Of a stretch of 64,000 nucleotides of DNA, positions 18,349 through 27,146 are shown piece after piece. Where the stretch lies: positions 4,526,001 through 4,590,000 of the forward strand of contig NZ_CP025804.1 in the NCBI RefSeq assembly GCF_003352085.1. Reading direction: 5' to 3'. The notes under the pieces were generated by a model. It made no database searches, had not been told where the DNA came from, and saw nothing but the letters and a program-made list of their open reading frames with translations. A program made the position numbers and the translations under genes. The stretch's first letter is position 1, and every line of letters begins with the position of its first letter. The DNA is from Sulfitobacter sp. SK012 (GTDB taxonomy: Bacteria > Pseudomonadota > Alphaproteobacteria > Rhodobacterales > Rhodobacteraceae).

Positions 18349-19245
18349 ATGCCACGAACTGGCCTCCCCCCTCTCAACTGGCTCCGCGCATTTGAAGCGG
18401 CAGCGATCCAGCTCTCATTTACTGGAGCCGCGCGGGATCTCAATATGACGCAAAGCGCGGTTAGTCAGCAAATCAAGGCGCTTGAAGGACACCTTGGCAG
18501 GCCCCTGTTTCACCGCCACCCTCGCGCGTTAGAGTTGACCCAAACGGGCATGTCCTACCTGCCCGTAGTGCGCGACGCCTTTCGCACGCTGTCCCAAGGC
18601 ACCCGCGCCATTACCCGCTTGCGCGATGACGTACTGCGCGTGCAATGCAATCTGACCTTTGCAATTCAATGGCTCGCGCCCCGCCTGCCCGAATTTCAGC
18701 GCACCCATCCCGAAGTGCAGCTCGATATATCAACGGAGCTGTGGGAGCCGCGGGATATGGTCGAAGGGGCTGACATCGAAATCCGCTATTCTCTGCGCCC
18801 CGCTGATACAATCCACGCCGAGTTGCTGCACCGCGATCACTACTACCCGGTCTGCAAGCCGGGCTATCAGGTCTGCCTTGAGACACTCCAACAACAGCCA
18901 CTCTATGACTGTTCAAGCATGATGGGGAACTGGGCGGTTTGGGCCGAAGAACAGAGCCTAACATGGGACAATCCAGCCATAACATATGTGACGACCTATT
19001 CCGTCCCATTGGCCGTCGCTGCGGCAGGTGGCGGACTTGCCTTGGCCCATGACGCCACCGCCGGGGCGTTAATCGAACAAGGACGGTTGATTGCGCCGTT
19101 TGCGCACCGCGCGCCCATGCAAGAGTGCTACTATCTCTTACAGGCACCCCAAGCACAAAACCCTGCCAGCGCGCAGACCTTTACGAAATGGTTGAAAACT
19201 GAACTGGCCACGTTTCAAAGCGGTCGGCTGGGCACCCAAGCATAA
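18349..19245 (+). CDS. LysR-family transcriptional regulator (GcvA-like)
   Basis: A 298-residue LysR regulator. The N-terminal winged helix-turn-helix is clear (FTGAARDLNMTQSAVSQQI, about 25-43), followed by a type 2 periplasmic-binding-like effector domain. The opening PPLNWLRAFEAAA and the RHPRALELTQTG wing are typical of the GcvA branch. It is divergent from the aldolase-dehydrogenase-ligase-hydratase operon across 97 bases, so it most likely controls that operon in response to its substrate or a CoA intermediate. Its last 31 bases overlap the end of the convergent VOC gene. Confidence 0.92.
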   Translation: MPRTGLPPLNWLRAFEAAAIQLSFTGAARDLNMTQSAVSQQIKALEGHLGRPLFHRHPRALELTQTGMSYLPVVRDAFRTLSQGTRAITRLRDDVLRVQCNLTFAIQWLAPRLPEFQRTHPEVQLDISTELWEPRDMVEGADIEIRYSLRPADTIHAELLHRDHYYPVCKPGYQVCLETLQQQPLYDCSSMMGNWAVWAEEQSLTWDNPAITYVTTYSVPLAVAAAGGGLALAHDATAGALIEQGRLIAPFAHRAPMQECYYLLQAPQAQNPASAQTFTKWLKTELATFQSGRLGTQA

Positions 19246-19634
19246 CCATTTTCACACAGGATATAGCACTCGCGTAGGCCGTGCGGCTTGTCACTCGGTG
19301 CCTGCAAAATCATGCCCCCCGCGGCCTCTGCCCGCTCTGCAACCACGTCTGGATCGCTTTCATAGAGCCTCAATTCAATGCCTGCGCCCCGGGGCGGCTG
19401 CTCGGGCAGAAGGCCCAGCAGCGGATTAGAATGATAAGTGCCGTCGCTATGGATTTGAAACAGTTGATCACCATAGATCATGATCGCAAAATCCGCGCTG
19501 ACCCGGTGCGCCTTCATTTCAAATACAGTCTCTAAAAAGGCGACTTGGCGCTGCACATCGCGCACCAGAATATTCACCCCCAGCCCCTTCAGGCCTGCGC
19601 CGAAATCCTCGGCTGATATCGTCTCATAATCCAT
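19215..19634 (-). CDS. VOC (glyoxalase/bleomycin-resistance) superfamily protein
   Basis: A 139-residue single VOC domain: GLGVNILVRDVQRQVAFLETVF starts the first beta-alpha-beta-beta-beta unit, and GAGIELRLYESDPDVVAERAEAAGG the second. These proteins bind a metal and act in isomerase, dioxygenase or resistance roles; no specific activity can be read. Its 3' end overlaps that of the convergent LysR gene by 31 bases. Its start is 37 bases from the divergent adenine deaminase, so the two promoters must overlap. Confidence 0.75.
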   Translation of the reverse strand: MDYETISAEDFGAGLKGLGVNILVRDVQRQVAFLETVFEMKAHRVSADFAIMIYGDQLFQIHSDGTYHSNPLLGLLPEQPPRGAGIELRLYESDPDVVAERAEAAGGMILQAPSDKPHGLRECYILCENGYAWVPSRPL

Positions 19635-19686
19635 GACTTTACGTCCCCCCGCTTGAACCTCCCTTCACCCTGTGGCACCTTGGGAC

Positions 19687-21483
19687 ATGACGCAAGAATC
19701 TTTCCCAACATGGCCCGAAGTAGCCGCCGATCTGGTCAATGTCGCTGCGGGCCGCGCCCCTGCAGACACGATCATAACCGGTGGCATTTGGGTCAATGTT
19801 CATACCCGCGAAGCTCTCCCGGATCATGACATCGCAATTACACGCGGCCGCATCGCTTTTGTTGGACCAGATGCCAGCCATTGCCGTGGCTCTGAGACTC
19901 AGATCATTGAGGCCAATGGCCGCTACATGATCCCGGGCCTGTGCGATGGCCACATGCATGTCGAAAGCGGCATGCTGACGCCAGCTGAATTCGCCCGTGC
20001 TGTGATCCCGCATGGCACTACATCGATGTTCACCGACCCGCATGAGATCGCCAATGTGCTTGGTTTGCGTGGTGTACGCATGATGCATGACGAAGCGCTT
20101 TTGCAGCCCATCAACATGTTCACTCAGATGCCCTCCTGCGCGCCCTCCGCGCCGGGAATGGAAACAACCGGGTTTGAAATCAGCGCCGAAGATGTGGCCG
20201 AAGCAATGGCATGGCCGGGTATTATTGGCCTGGGCGAGATGATGAACTTTCCCGGCGTGATCAATGCCGACCCTCAAATGCTTGCCGAAATGGCCGCGAC
20301 CCAGAACGCGGGCAAAACCGTGGGTGGGCATTATGCGTCACCCGATTTGGGTCCAGCTTTTGCGGCCTATGTCGCTGGCGGTGCTGCGGATGACCATGAG
20401 GGCACCTGTGAAGCAGACGCCATTGCCCGAATGCGGCAAGGGATGCGGGCAATGATCCGCCTTGGGTCTGCTTGGTATGATGTTGAAACCCAGATCACCG
20501 CGATCACCGAGCGCGGTCTGGATCCGCGCAACATGATCTTGTGCACTGATGATTGCCACGCCGCGACCTTGGTGAATGACGGCCATATGAACCGCGTGGT
20601 GAAACACGCCATTGAATGCGGGTGCGACCCTCTTGTGGCGCTCCAGATGGCCACGATAAATACCGCTACTCATTTTGGGTTGGAGCGTGAAATAGGCTCG
20701 CTTACCCCCGGGCGCCGCGCAGACGTAATTCTGACGCCAGACCTCAAAACTCTCAAGATAGAGACTGTTTTTGCGCGCGGTAAGATCGTTGCTCAAGACG
20801 GTGTCTGTCTTGTGGAATGCCCGCACTATGATTGGCCTGATGACGCACGAAATACGGTGCGCATGGGCAAGACACTAGTCGCATCAGATTTCGACATACC
20901 CGCACCCAAAGGGGCCAACGCCGTAACGGCCAATGTCATCGGTGTGGTGGAAAACCAAGCACCGACCAAAGCTCTCCAATTTGAGCTGCCTGTAACAGAT
21001 GGCCGCGTTCAGGCCACCGGTGAAGTCTGCCAGATCGCACTTGTAGAGCGCCACCGTGCCACCGGCGGCGTCGTTAACGCATTCGTCTCGGGATTTGGCT
21101 ATTTGGGCCCAATGGCGATGGCTTCAACCGTGGCCCATGACAGTCACCATATGATTGTCGTTGGCACCGACGCGGATAACATGGCGATGGCTGCAAACCG
21201 ACTGCGCGAAGTCGGGGGCGGCATCACTGTCTTCCGCGATGGCGTCGAGTTGGCGTTGATTGAGTTGCCCATTGCCGGCTTGATGTCTGATAGCCCTGCC
21301 TCGCAAATCGCCGCTGGAACGGAAAAAATGATGCAAGCCATGCGGGACTGTGGGTGCACGCTGAATAATGCCTACATGCAACATTCCTTGCTGGCGTTGG
21401 TTGTGATCCCGGAACTGCGGATCTCGGACCTTGGTCTTGTGGATGTGCGTACCTTTGAATTTACCGATGTTATTGTGTCGTGA
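19687..21483 (+). CDS. ade: Adenine deaminase
   Basis: About 598 residues from the ATG at 19687; a GTG at 19672 would add five residues and cannot be excluded. Amidohydrolase-fold enzyme turning adenine to hypoxanthine plus ammonia. Metal-binding segments are visible: GLCDGHMHVESGM near the start of the barrel, the central GGHYASPDLG with DDHEGT, and LCTDDCHAATLVNDGHM. The C-terminal adenine-deaminase domain has TVAHDSHHMIVVGTDADNMA. At this length it is the Ade type, not the adenosine-deaminase-like type. It precedes AMP nucleosidase by 175 bases on the same strand, which makes adenine, so the two form a purine-salvage pair. Confidence 0.95.
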   Translation: MTQESFPTWPEVAADLVNVAAGRAPADTIITGGIWVNVHTREALPDHDIAITRGRIAFVGPDASHCRGSETQIIEANGRYMIPGLCDGHMHVESGMLTPAEFARAVIPHGTTSMFTDPHEIANVLGLRGVRMMHDEALLQPINMFTQMPSCAPSAPGMETTGFEISAEDVAEAMAWPGIIGLGEMMNFPGVINADPQMLAEMAATQNAGKTVGGHYASPDLGPAFAAYVAGGAADDHEGTCEADAIARMRQGMRAMIRLGSAWYDVETQITAITERGLDPRNMILCTDDCHAATLVNDGHMNRVVKHAIECGCDPLVALQMATINTATHFGLEREIGSLTPGRRADVILTPDLKTLKIETVFARGKIVAQDGVCLVECPHYDWPDDARNTVRMGKTLVASDFDIPAPKGANAVTANVIGVVENQAPTKALQFELPVTDGRVQATGEVCQIALVERHRATGGVVNAFVSGFGYLGPMAMASTVAHDSHHMIVVGTDADNMAMAANRLREVGGGITVFRDGVELALIELPIAGLMSDSPASQIAAGTEKMMQAMRDCGCTLNNAYMQHSLLALVVIPELRISDLGLVDVRTFEFTDVIVS

Positions 21484-21541
21484 AATTGATATTCACTCCA
21501 CCCCGAAACGACGACGAAAGGACCCGTATCAAGGGTCAGAA

Positions 21542-21610
21542 ATGCGGTCTCCCGACATGAATTTGGAAGACACGAAAATGACGAAAGAAGAACCAAAAAG
21601 GTTCAGTTAG
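21542..21610 (+). other. Candidate leader micro-ORF upstream of amn
   Basis: A 22-codon frame, ATG to TAG, begins seven bases after AAGGG, a good ribosome site. The peptide is polar and Lys/Glu-rich (its tail reads MTKEEPKRFS). It lies between ade and amn and ends 10 bases before a GGGCG/CGCCC hairpin. It could be a leader peptide or chance; without relatives to compare, coding status is unproven. Confidence 0.25.
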
Positions 21611-21620
21611 AAAAATAGAC

Positions 21621-21635
21621 GGGCGTCCTTCGCCC
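21621..21635 (+). promoter_or_regulatory. Small GC hairpin upstream of amn
   Basis: GGGCG and CGCCC with loop TCCTT form a five-base stem 24 bases before the amn ATG. There is no T-run on either side, so it is not an ordinary terminator; a leader or attenuation element together with the preceding micro-ORF is possible. Confidence 0.25.
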
Positions 21636-21658
21636 CAAGAAAAAATGAGAGCAATATT

Positions 21659-23128
21659 ATGAGTACTTCAATAATCCTGACGCCCGATGCGCCAACTGCC
21701 AAATCCTTTACAGACGCCACAGCCGCTGTAGACCGCCTGACGGAACTTTATGCTGAAGCCACCACATTCCTAAGCGACGGGTTTGCGTCGGCCATGCAGA
21801 ACACCCCAACAGGCAACCGCATTCGTGCATTTTATCCCGAGGTCAGGTTCACGACATCAAGCTATGCGCAGGTGGATTCGCGACTGGCATTCGGCCATGT
21901 CTCTTCACCCGGCACCTTTGCCGCGACGATCACCCGGCCGGATTTGTTTCGGAATTATCTGATCCAGCAGATTAAGCTGTTGATCGACAACCATGGCCAG
22001 CCCGTTGTGATTGGCCAATCTGCCACACCGATTCCGATCCACTTTGCGATGTCCTCGGATAAAACGGTTGAGATCCCTCAGGACGGCGCAGCTGACTTCA
22101 CCTTGCGCGATGTCTTTGATGTTCCAGATCTGAGCACCACTAACGATGATATCGTGAATGGTACCTACAACGCACCTGATGATGTGCGCCCTCTTGCGCC
22201 CTTCACCGCGCAGCGCGTGGATTATTCGCTGGCGCGTCTGGCACATTACACCGCCACCGATCCTGAACATTTTCAGTGCCACGTCCTGTTTACCAACTAC
22301 CAGTTCTACGTGACTGAGTTTGAGGATTATGCCCGCTCGGTCTTGCGTGACCCTGACAGCGGCTACACGTCGTTTGTCAGCACCGGCAATGTTGAGATTA
22401 CCGATGGCGATGCGATGCTGCCTCTTTCCGCCAAGACACCTCAAATGCCAACGTACCACCTCAAGCGCGAGGACGGTTCCGGCATCACGTTGGTCAACAT
22501 CGGCGTGGGTCCCTCAAACGCCAAAACCGCGACGGATCACATCGCCGTATTGCGCCCCCATGCGTGGCTGATGGTCGGGCATTGTGCAGGGCTGCGAAAC
22601 ACACAGGCTTTGGGCGATTTTGTCCTCGCTCACGCCTACCTGCGCGAAGATCACGTGCTTGATGATGACCTACCTGTTTGGATACCAATTCCCGCCTTGG
22701 CTGAGATCCAGATCGCGTTGGAGCAGTCCGTAGCACAGGTGACCGAACTTGAGGGTTATGAGCTCAAGCGTATCATGCGTACTGGCACCGTCGCGACCAT
22801 CGACAACCGCAACTGGGAGTTGCGCGACCAATCCGGTCCGGTCCAGCGCCTTAGCCAATCTCGGGCTGTTGCGCTTGATATGGAAAGCGCGACAATTGCC
22901 GCTAATGGATACCGCTTTCGTGTTCCTTACGGTACGCTGTTATGTGTCTCCGACAAGCCCCTGCACGGCGAATTGAAGCTGCCTGGCATGGCCTCAGACT
23001 TCTATAAAACCCAAGTTGCACGGCATTTGATGATCGGAATCCGTGCCATGGAACGGTTGCGGGATATGCCCTTGGAGCGCATTCACAGTCGGAAATTGCG
23101 GTCATTTGACGAAACTGCCTTCCTCTGA
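21659..23128 (+). CDS. amn: AMP nucleosidase
   Basis: A 489-residue enzyme cleaving AMP to adenine and ribose 5-phosphate, of the usual length. The N-terminal AMN-specific domain (about 1-180) includes GNRIRAFYPEVRFTTSSYAQ. The C-terminal nucleoside-phosphorylase-like domain contains ITLVNIGVGPSNAKTATDHI and HCAGLRNTQALGDFVLAHAY, then the purine-binding region with ALDMESATIAANGYRFRVPY and LLCVSDKPLHGELKLPG. Downstream of adenine deaminase, it would channel AMP nitrogen through adenine to hypoxanthine. A GAG sits nine bases upstream of the ATG; the intergenic leader before it has a micro-ORF and hairpin. Confidence 0.95.
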   Translation: MSTSIILTPDAPTAKSFTDATAAVDRLTELYAEATTFLSDGFASAMQNTPTGNRIRAFYPEVRFTTSSYAQVDSRLAFGHVSSPGTFAATITRPDLFRNYLIQQIKLLIDNHGQPVVIGQSATPIPIHFAMSSDKTVEIPQDGAADFTLRDVFDVPDLSTTNDDIVNGTYNAPDDVRPLAPFTAQRVDYSLARLAHYTATDPEHFQCHVLFTNYQFYVTEFEDYARSVLRDPDSGYTSFVSTGNVEITDGDAMLPLSAKTPQMPTYHLKREDGSGITLVNIGVGPSNAKTATDHIAVLRPHAWLMVGHCAGLRNTQALGDFVLAHAYLREDHVLDDDLPVWIPIPALAEIQIALEQSVAQVTELEGYELKRIMRTGTVATIDNRNWELRDQSGPVQRLSQSRAVALDMESATIAANGYRFRVPYGTLLCVSDKPLHGELKLPGMASDFYKTQVARHLMIGIRAMERLRDMPLERIHSRKLRSFDETAFL

Positions 23129-23129
23129 A

Positions 23130-23162
23130 GGTAAAAAACAGCAAAAAACAGCACTTTTTACC
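23130..23162 (+). repeat. A/T-rich inverted repeat after amn
   Basis: GGTAAAAA and TTTTTACC are inverted arms around a 17-base centre that itself repeats AAAAAACAGC. It starts two bases past the amn stop. It could act as a weak bidirectional transcription end, but the stem is A/T-rich. Confidence 0.3.
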
Positions 23163-23181
23163 GAAAATTCACCCACTATTC

Positions 23182-23199
23182 GTTGTGTTATCCCACAAC
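23182..23199. promoter_or_regulatory. Inverted repeat upstream of the HU gene
   Basis: GTTGTG and CACAAC form a perfect six-base dyad with a six-base centre, 59 bases before the HU start. It lies where a promoter or operator is expected; a second GC hairpin (arms GTCC..GGGCGGAC, about 23215-23242) follows in the presumed leader. Confidence 0.35.
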
Positions 23200-23257
23200 A
23201 TACCGTTACATTCTGTCCGTGAGGCCCCACATTCGGGCGGACGAAGGAGAATAAAAG

Positions 23258-23548
23258 ATGGCAACCAAACCAATGACAAAAACCCAACTCGTCGCCGCAT
23301 TGGCAGATGACATGGGCACAGACAAAAAAGCAGCCGGCGCCGCACTTGAAGCGGTTTGCGGCTTGATCACGCGTGAAGTATCTGGCGGCGGTGCCGTTAC
23401 ACTTCCAGGCGTTGGCAAAATCTACTGCCGCGAGCGTCCTGAGCGTATGGTGCGCAACCCTGCCACCGGCGAACAGTTCAAGAAAGAAGCGGACAAGGTT
23501 GTGAAAATGACCATCGCCAAAGCGCTCAAAGACAGCGTGAACGGCTAA
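23258..23548 (+). CDS. HU-family DNA-binding protein
   Basis: A 96-residue histone-like protein. MTKTQLVAALADDMGTDKKAA forms the N-terminal helices, and the beta-arm segment ends with RNPATGEQ, matching the RNPxTG tip of HU/IHF proteins that inserts into DNA. The loop before it carries Glu-Arg and a Cys, so it is a divergent HU paralogue, not the main hupB type. AAGGAGA lies seven bases before the ATG and a strong terminator follows, so it is a single-gene unit and likely well expressed. Confidence 0.93.
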   Translation: MATKPMTKTQLVAALADDMGTDKKAAGAALEAVCGLITREVSGGGAVTLPGVGKIYCRERPERMVRNPATGEQFKKEADKVVKMTIAKALKDSVNG

Positions 23549-23571
23549 GTTCTCTGGTCCAGAGACAGCTT

Positions 23572-23600
23572 AAAGGGGTCGCTTCATGCGGCCCTTTTTT
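23572..23600 (+). terminator. Intrinsic terminator after the HU gene
   Basis: An 11-pair stem (AAAGGGGTCGC, loop TTCAT, GCGGCCCTTTT) runs into TTTTTT. It follows the HU stop by about 24 bases. A shorter hairpin TCTCTG-GTC-CAGAGA (23551-23565) lies just before it. Confidence 0.9.
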
Positions 23601-23890
23601 GTGCCTTCTGTCAGGGTAAATACCAACCAACCCTGCGTTCAATTGCGCGCCCGATAGCCACCCAACGATCTATCATTTGAAGTGCTGCGCGTCCTTATCG
23701 CCAACCGATCTGGTGCACTTATGAAGCGCGGCTCAAATGGACAGGCCGCGACACCAAATTTTCGCGATCCAACACTCCCCGAGATGCGGTCAATTGGGGA
23801 TCAACCCTAGGGCGTGATCCACACGCCATTGCCCTCCCCCCCTATTTACGAAACTGTCTAATTTGTAGTTTTCTCAAAAGGACGCGTTCC
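23601..23890. other. Intergenic region with no recognisable gene
   Basis: About 290 bases between the HU terminator and the EamA-family transporter. I find no tRNA fold, no open frame with a plausible start, and no clear repeat. It presumably carries the promoter of the transporter gene. Confidence 0.5.
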
Positions 23891-24760
23891 GTGGACATTC
23901 GCGCAATCTTGGTGGGCCTAGCCTTTGCGCTAATGTGGTCCTCGGCCTTCACTTCGGCCCGCATCATTGTTGCGGACGCATCACCGTTGTTTGCCCTGTC
24001 GCTCCGGTATCTGATCTCGGGTTTGATTGGCGTGGCGATTGCGCTGTTCTTGGGCCAAAGCTGGCGCCTGACTCGCGCCCAATGGCGCGCCACGATCATC
24101 TTTGGCGTACTTCAAAATGCCGTTTACCTAGGCCTCAACTTCGTCGCGATGCAAACCATCGAAGCGTCGCTCGCTGCCATCATCGCCTCGACCATGCCAC
24201 TCGCGGTCGGACTTGCCGCATGGCTCTTGCTGGGCGAACGTTTGCGTCCGCTTGGCATGGTGGGGCTTGTCGCAGGGATTGGCGGCGTGGCGCTGATCAT
24301 GGGCAGCAGGCTAAGCGCCGGTGTCGATCTTTATGGTGTGATGCTGTGCACCATCGGCGTTGTCGCGTTGACGGCCGCGACCCTTACTGTCCGAGGGGCA
24401 ACTTCAGGCGGAAATTTCATGATGATCGTCGGCCTGCAAATGCTGGTGGGCTGCATCACACTGTCGCTCGCCACGCTTCTGTTTGAAACACCGCGCCTTA
24501 ACCCAAGCTGGCCGCTCGCGATCGCATTTACCTACACCTGTCTGGTTCCGGGACTTGCCGCGACTGCGTTGTGGTTCTGGCTAGTCAACCGCATCGGTGC
24601 AACGCGTGCGGCGACGTTCCACTTTCTCAACCCGTTTTTTGGCGTGGCAATCGCCGCTTTGCTGCTGGGCGAACAGCTTGGCACCCGCGATGTGATCGGC
24701 GTGGTGATTATCGCGGCTGGCATCCTCGCTGTGCAACTGTCGCGCAGCGCCAAGGCGTGA
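23891..24760 (+). CDS. EamA/DMT-family transporter
   Basis: A 289-residue inner-membrane protein with about ten hydrophobic segments arranged as two EamA repeats. The first repeat opens LVGLAFALMWSSAFTSARI and the second starts near residue 150. PLFALSLRYLISGLIGV and ASTMPLAVGLAAWLLLGERL match drug/metabolite exporters of the RhaT/EamA group. The start is GTG, preceded by AAAGGA. Exported compound unknown. It is followed by a GlxA-type regulator on the same strand after about 70 bases. Confidence 0.9.
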   Translation: MDIRAILVGLAFALMWSSAFTSARIIVADASPLFALSLRYLISGLIGVAIALFLGQSWRLTRAQWRATIIFGVLQNAVYLGLNFVAMQTIEASLAAIIASTMPLAVGLAAWLLLGERLRPLGMVGLVAGIGGVALIMGSRLSAGVDLYGVMLCTIGVVALTAATLTVRGATSGGNFMMIVGLQMLVGCITLSLATLLFETPRLNPSWPLAIAFTYTCLVPGLAATALWFWLVNRIGATRAATFHFLNPFFGVAIAALLLGEQLGTRDVIGVVIIAAGILAVQLSRSAKA

Positions 24761-24829
24761 TTCCGTTTGCGACACACACATGCCGCAGAACAGAGCCACT
24801 CGCTGCGTTTGCTATGCTAATCTTTGCCC

Positions 24830-25825
24830 ATGAATATTCCGACCCCGCCGGCCGACGGCCCAAAACACTATGCTTTTCTTCTGGTTCCAGGGTTCTCAAC
24901 CCTTGGGTTCTCCTGCGCGATTGAGGCGCTCTCGCTCGCAAATCACCACCCGACACGCCAACAGTTCTACAGCTGGCGGCTGATCTCAGAAACTGGCACG
25001 CCGGTGCCTGCCTATAACGGCGTGACCTTCAACGTAGACAGCGCTCTGACCGACCTTTCTCGCGATGAGACTTTGATCGTTTGCGCTGGCGAAAACGCGG
25101 GCCAGGGTTGCAGCAAGGCAATGCTCGGCTGGCTGCGCCGCGAGACCCGCAAAGGCATGGATTACGGTGCCTTGTCGTCCGGCACTTACATCCTTGCTCT
25201 GGCTGGCCTGATCGGCGGCAAACGCGTCACCACCCATTGGGAATATAAAACAGCGCTTGGCGAAATGCTGCCCGATGTCATCATGGAAGACACAATTTTT
25301 TCGGTTGATGGGCGGGTCTTTACCTCTGCAGGGGGGGCCGCATCGATGGATATGATGCTGCACCGGGTGGCCGACGACTTTGGACCAGAACTGGCCACTT
25401 GGGTTGCAGATCAGATGGTCTATACGGTGCCACGCGCCAATTCTGCAGGTCAGCGTATGTCACTGCAATCACGCCCCGAAATTCGCAACGGCAAACTGTT
25501 GCTGGCCATGCAAGTGATGGACAACAACATCGAAGACCCACTGCGCCCTGATGAAATTGCCGATATTGTCAGCCTATCCACCCGCCAACTTGAACGGTTG
25601 TTTTCCAAGTACCTGCATACATCGCCGAAACGCCACTATTTGCACATCAGGCTGGAAAAGGCGCGCAATCTGCTGCAGCAAACCGATCTGTCCGTCACGG
25701 ATGTCTGTATGGCCTGTGGTTTCAAATCCCTGTCGCATTTCTCCAAAAGCTATCGCGCAGCTTTCGGCATCTCACCGGGGCTAGAGGCGACACATGGCAA
25801 AGTACTCTGGTCTGATGGTGCCTAA
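24830..25825 (+). CDS. GlxA-family transcriptional regulator (DJ-1/PfpI domain plus AraC HTH)
   Basis: About 331 residues from the ATG at 24830; a TTG two codons earlier is less likely. The N-terminal half (about 10-190) is a DJ-1/PfpI-like domain opening HYAFLLVPGFSTLGFSCAIE, without catalytic function in regulators. The C-terminal AraC helix-turn-helix includes VSLSTRQLERLFSKYL and LSVTDVCMACGFKSLSHFSKSYR. The overall form matches the GbdR/CdhR group that senses glycine betaine, carnitine or related quaternary amines; the assignment is by resemblance only. Its neighbours, an exporter and a methyltransferase, do not identify the target, but a carnitine-type CoA cluster lies 7 kb away. Confidence 0.88.
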   Translation: MNIPTPPADGPKHYAFLLVPGFSTLGFSCAIEALSLANHHPTRQQFYSWRLISETGTPVPAYNGVTFNVDSALTDLSRDETLIVCAGENAGQGCSKAMLGWLRRETRKGMDYGALSSGTYILALAGLIGGKRVTTHWEYKTALGEMLPDVIMEDTIFSVDGRVFTSAGGAASMDMMLHRVADDFGPELATWVADQMVYTVPRANSAGQRMSLQSRPEIRNGKLLLAMQVMDNNIEDPLRPDEIADIVSLSTRQLERLFSKYLHTSPKRHYLHIRLEKARNLLQQTDLSVTDVCMACGFKSLSHFSKSYRAAFGISPGLEATHGKVLWSDGA

Positions 25826-25832
25826 TTAGGCT

Positions 25833-26465
25833 CTAACATTTGCGAAAAGTAGCAATCCGCGCTTGGTCATTCTTATGTGCATCTGTCGCGTCAGACCCGT
25901 AGATATGCACCGTGCGCAGCTCAAAATCTGTCAATTGGGTCTCTAACGCCTCAAAGGCCGCGGCAAAGCCAAGCGAGACGTAGTGCTCTGCATTGATCGC
26001 CAACACAAACAATGCCCGTGTGCGGGCGACACGCAACAGCTCTTTCATTGCTTCAGGCCCCACATGCCCATGGGTAAATGTCCCGGCGCTGATCACAGCG
26101 CCATAAATACCGTCCTTGATGTCCAACGGATGGGTCAAATCAGCTTCGATGGCAGTTCGGTAAAGACCCTTTTTCATCGCCACACCCAACATGTCGGGTG
26201 AAATATCCAGCGCGTCGATCTCAAAGGTCGCGCGGACAGGAATATTCTCAACGACCAGCCCCGTCCCAGCGCCCACATCCAACACTGGCCCCAAGCCATT
26301 CATTTGTTCTGCAAAAACCAGCGCGACCAGTTGGGGAAGGCGGTAATCCATATCTTTGGCGAACTCGGCGTCATAACTGCCCGCCCAATCGCGATAGAGC
26401 GCTCGGTTTTCATCGGGTGTCTCAACCGCATATGCAGCATCAAGATCGGGTGTTTTATGCGGCAT
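25833..26465 (-). CDS. Class I SAM-dependent methyltransferase
   Basis: A 210-residue methyltransferase of the Rossmann-like class I fold. The SAM-binding motif I is PVLDVGAGTGLVVEN, followed by IDALDISPDML (motif II region) and GIYGAVISAGTFTHGHVG. Substrate cannot be inferred. CAGGAG is seven bases before the ATG. It is convergent with the GlxA-type regulator (seven bases between stops), so the two are not co-transcribed. Confidence 0.85.
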   Translation of the reverse strand: MPHKTPDLDAAYAVETPDENRALYRDWAGSYDAEFAKDMDYRLPQLVALVFAEQMNGLGPVLDVGAGTGLVVENIPVRATFEIDALDISPDMLGVAMKKGLYRTAIEADLTHPLDIKDGIYGAVISAGTFTHGHVGPEAMKELLRVARTRALFVLAINAEHYVSLGFAAAFEALETQLTDFELRTVHIYGSDATDAHKNDQARIATFRKC

Positions 26466-26696
26466 GGCGCAGCTCCTGCAGTAAAATGAGCCCCAACTTG
26501 TTCAGAACGGCACCCAGCTTGCAACACACGACCATCTTACGCAATGAGCGCAGCGTTGAAATCCACTCCAAACACATCCCTCCAAACCGCGATCCACGGC
26601 ATTCAGTCACATTTAGCTTCACAACTTGGTATAAACCCTTTGAATTTCCGCATCTCACCCCATCTAATACGGCAACACCAGCGCAAGGAGCAGCCC

Positions 26697-27146
26697 ATGC
26701 CTAGCTACACAAAAAACCCGGACGTGATTGCGACGCTCTCACCCGAAGAATTCTACGTCACCCAAGAAAGCGGCACCGAACGCCCCGGCACAGGCAAGCA
26801 TTTGAACAACAAAGAGCCGGGCGTCTATGTCGATATCGTCTCAGGCGAACCCTTGTTTGCCTCCGCCGATAAGTACGAATCCGGATGCGGCTGGCCCAGT
26901 TTTACCAAAGCGATCGAACCTGCAAACGTTGCCGAACTAACCGATGCCACGCTTGGCATGGTCCGGACCGAAGTGCGCAGTGCACACGGAGACAGCCACC
27001 TCGGTCACGTATTTCCCGACGGCCCCGCAGATCGCGGTGGCCTGCGCTATTGCATCAACTCGGCCTCTCTGCGGTTCATCCACAAAGATGACATGGCGGG
27101 CGAAGGCTATGGCGATTATCTGAACCAAGTGGAGGATGTGACATGA
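26697..27146 (+). CDS. msrB: Peptide-methionine (R)-S-oxide reductase
   Basis: About 149 residues from the ATG at 26697, chosen because AAGGAG lies six bases upstream; the frame is open 51 codons earlier without family similarity. The SelR domain is intact: [29 protein letters not shown] and the catalytic Cys in [11 protein letters not shown]. The zinc-binding CxxC pairs of many MsrB proteins are absent, as in the well-known zinc-free branch. It reduces the R-epimer of methionine sulfoxide in oxidised proteins. Its stop overlaps the msrA start as ATGA, so the two repair activities are coupled. Confidence 0.96.
   Translation: MPSYTKNPDVIATLSPEEFYVTQESGTERPGTGKHLNNKEPGVYVDIVSGEPLFASADKYESGCGWPSFTKAIEPANVAELTDATLGMVRTEVRSAHGDSHLGHVFPDGPADRGGLRYCINSASLRFIHKDDMAGEGYGDYLNQVEDVT

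Noticed and set aside
23601..23890. tRNA or small RNA in the longest intergenic stretch
   Set aside because: No cloverleaf, anticodon arm or T-loop consensus could be traced, and no strong promoter-hairpin-T-run combination is visible.
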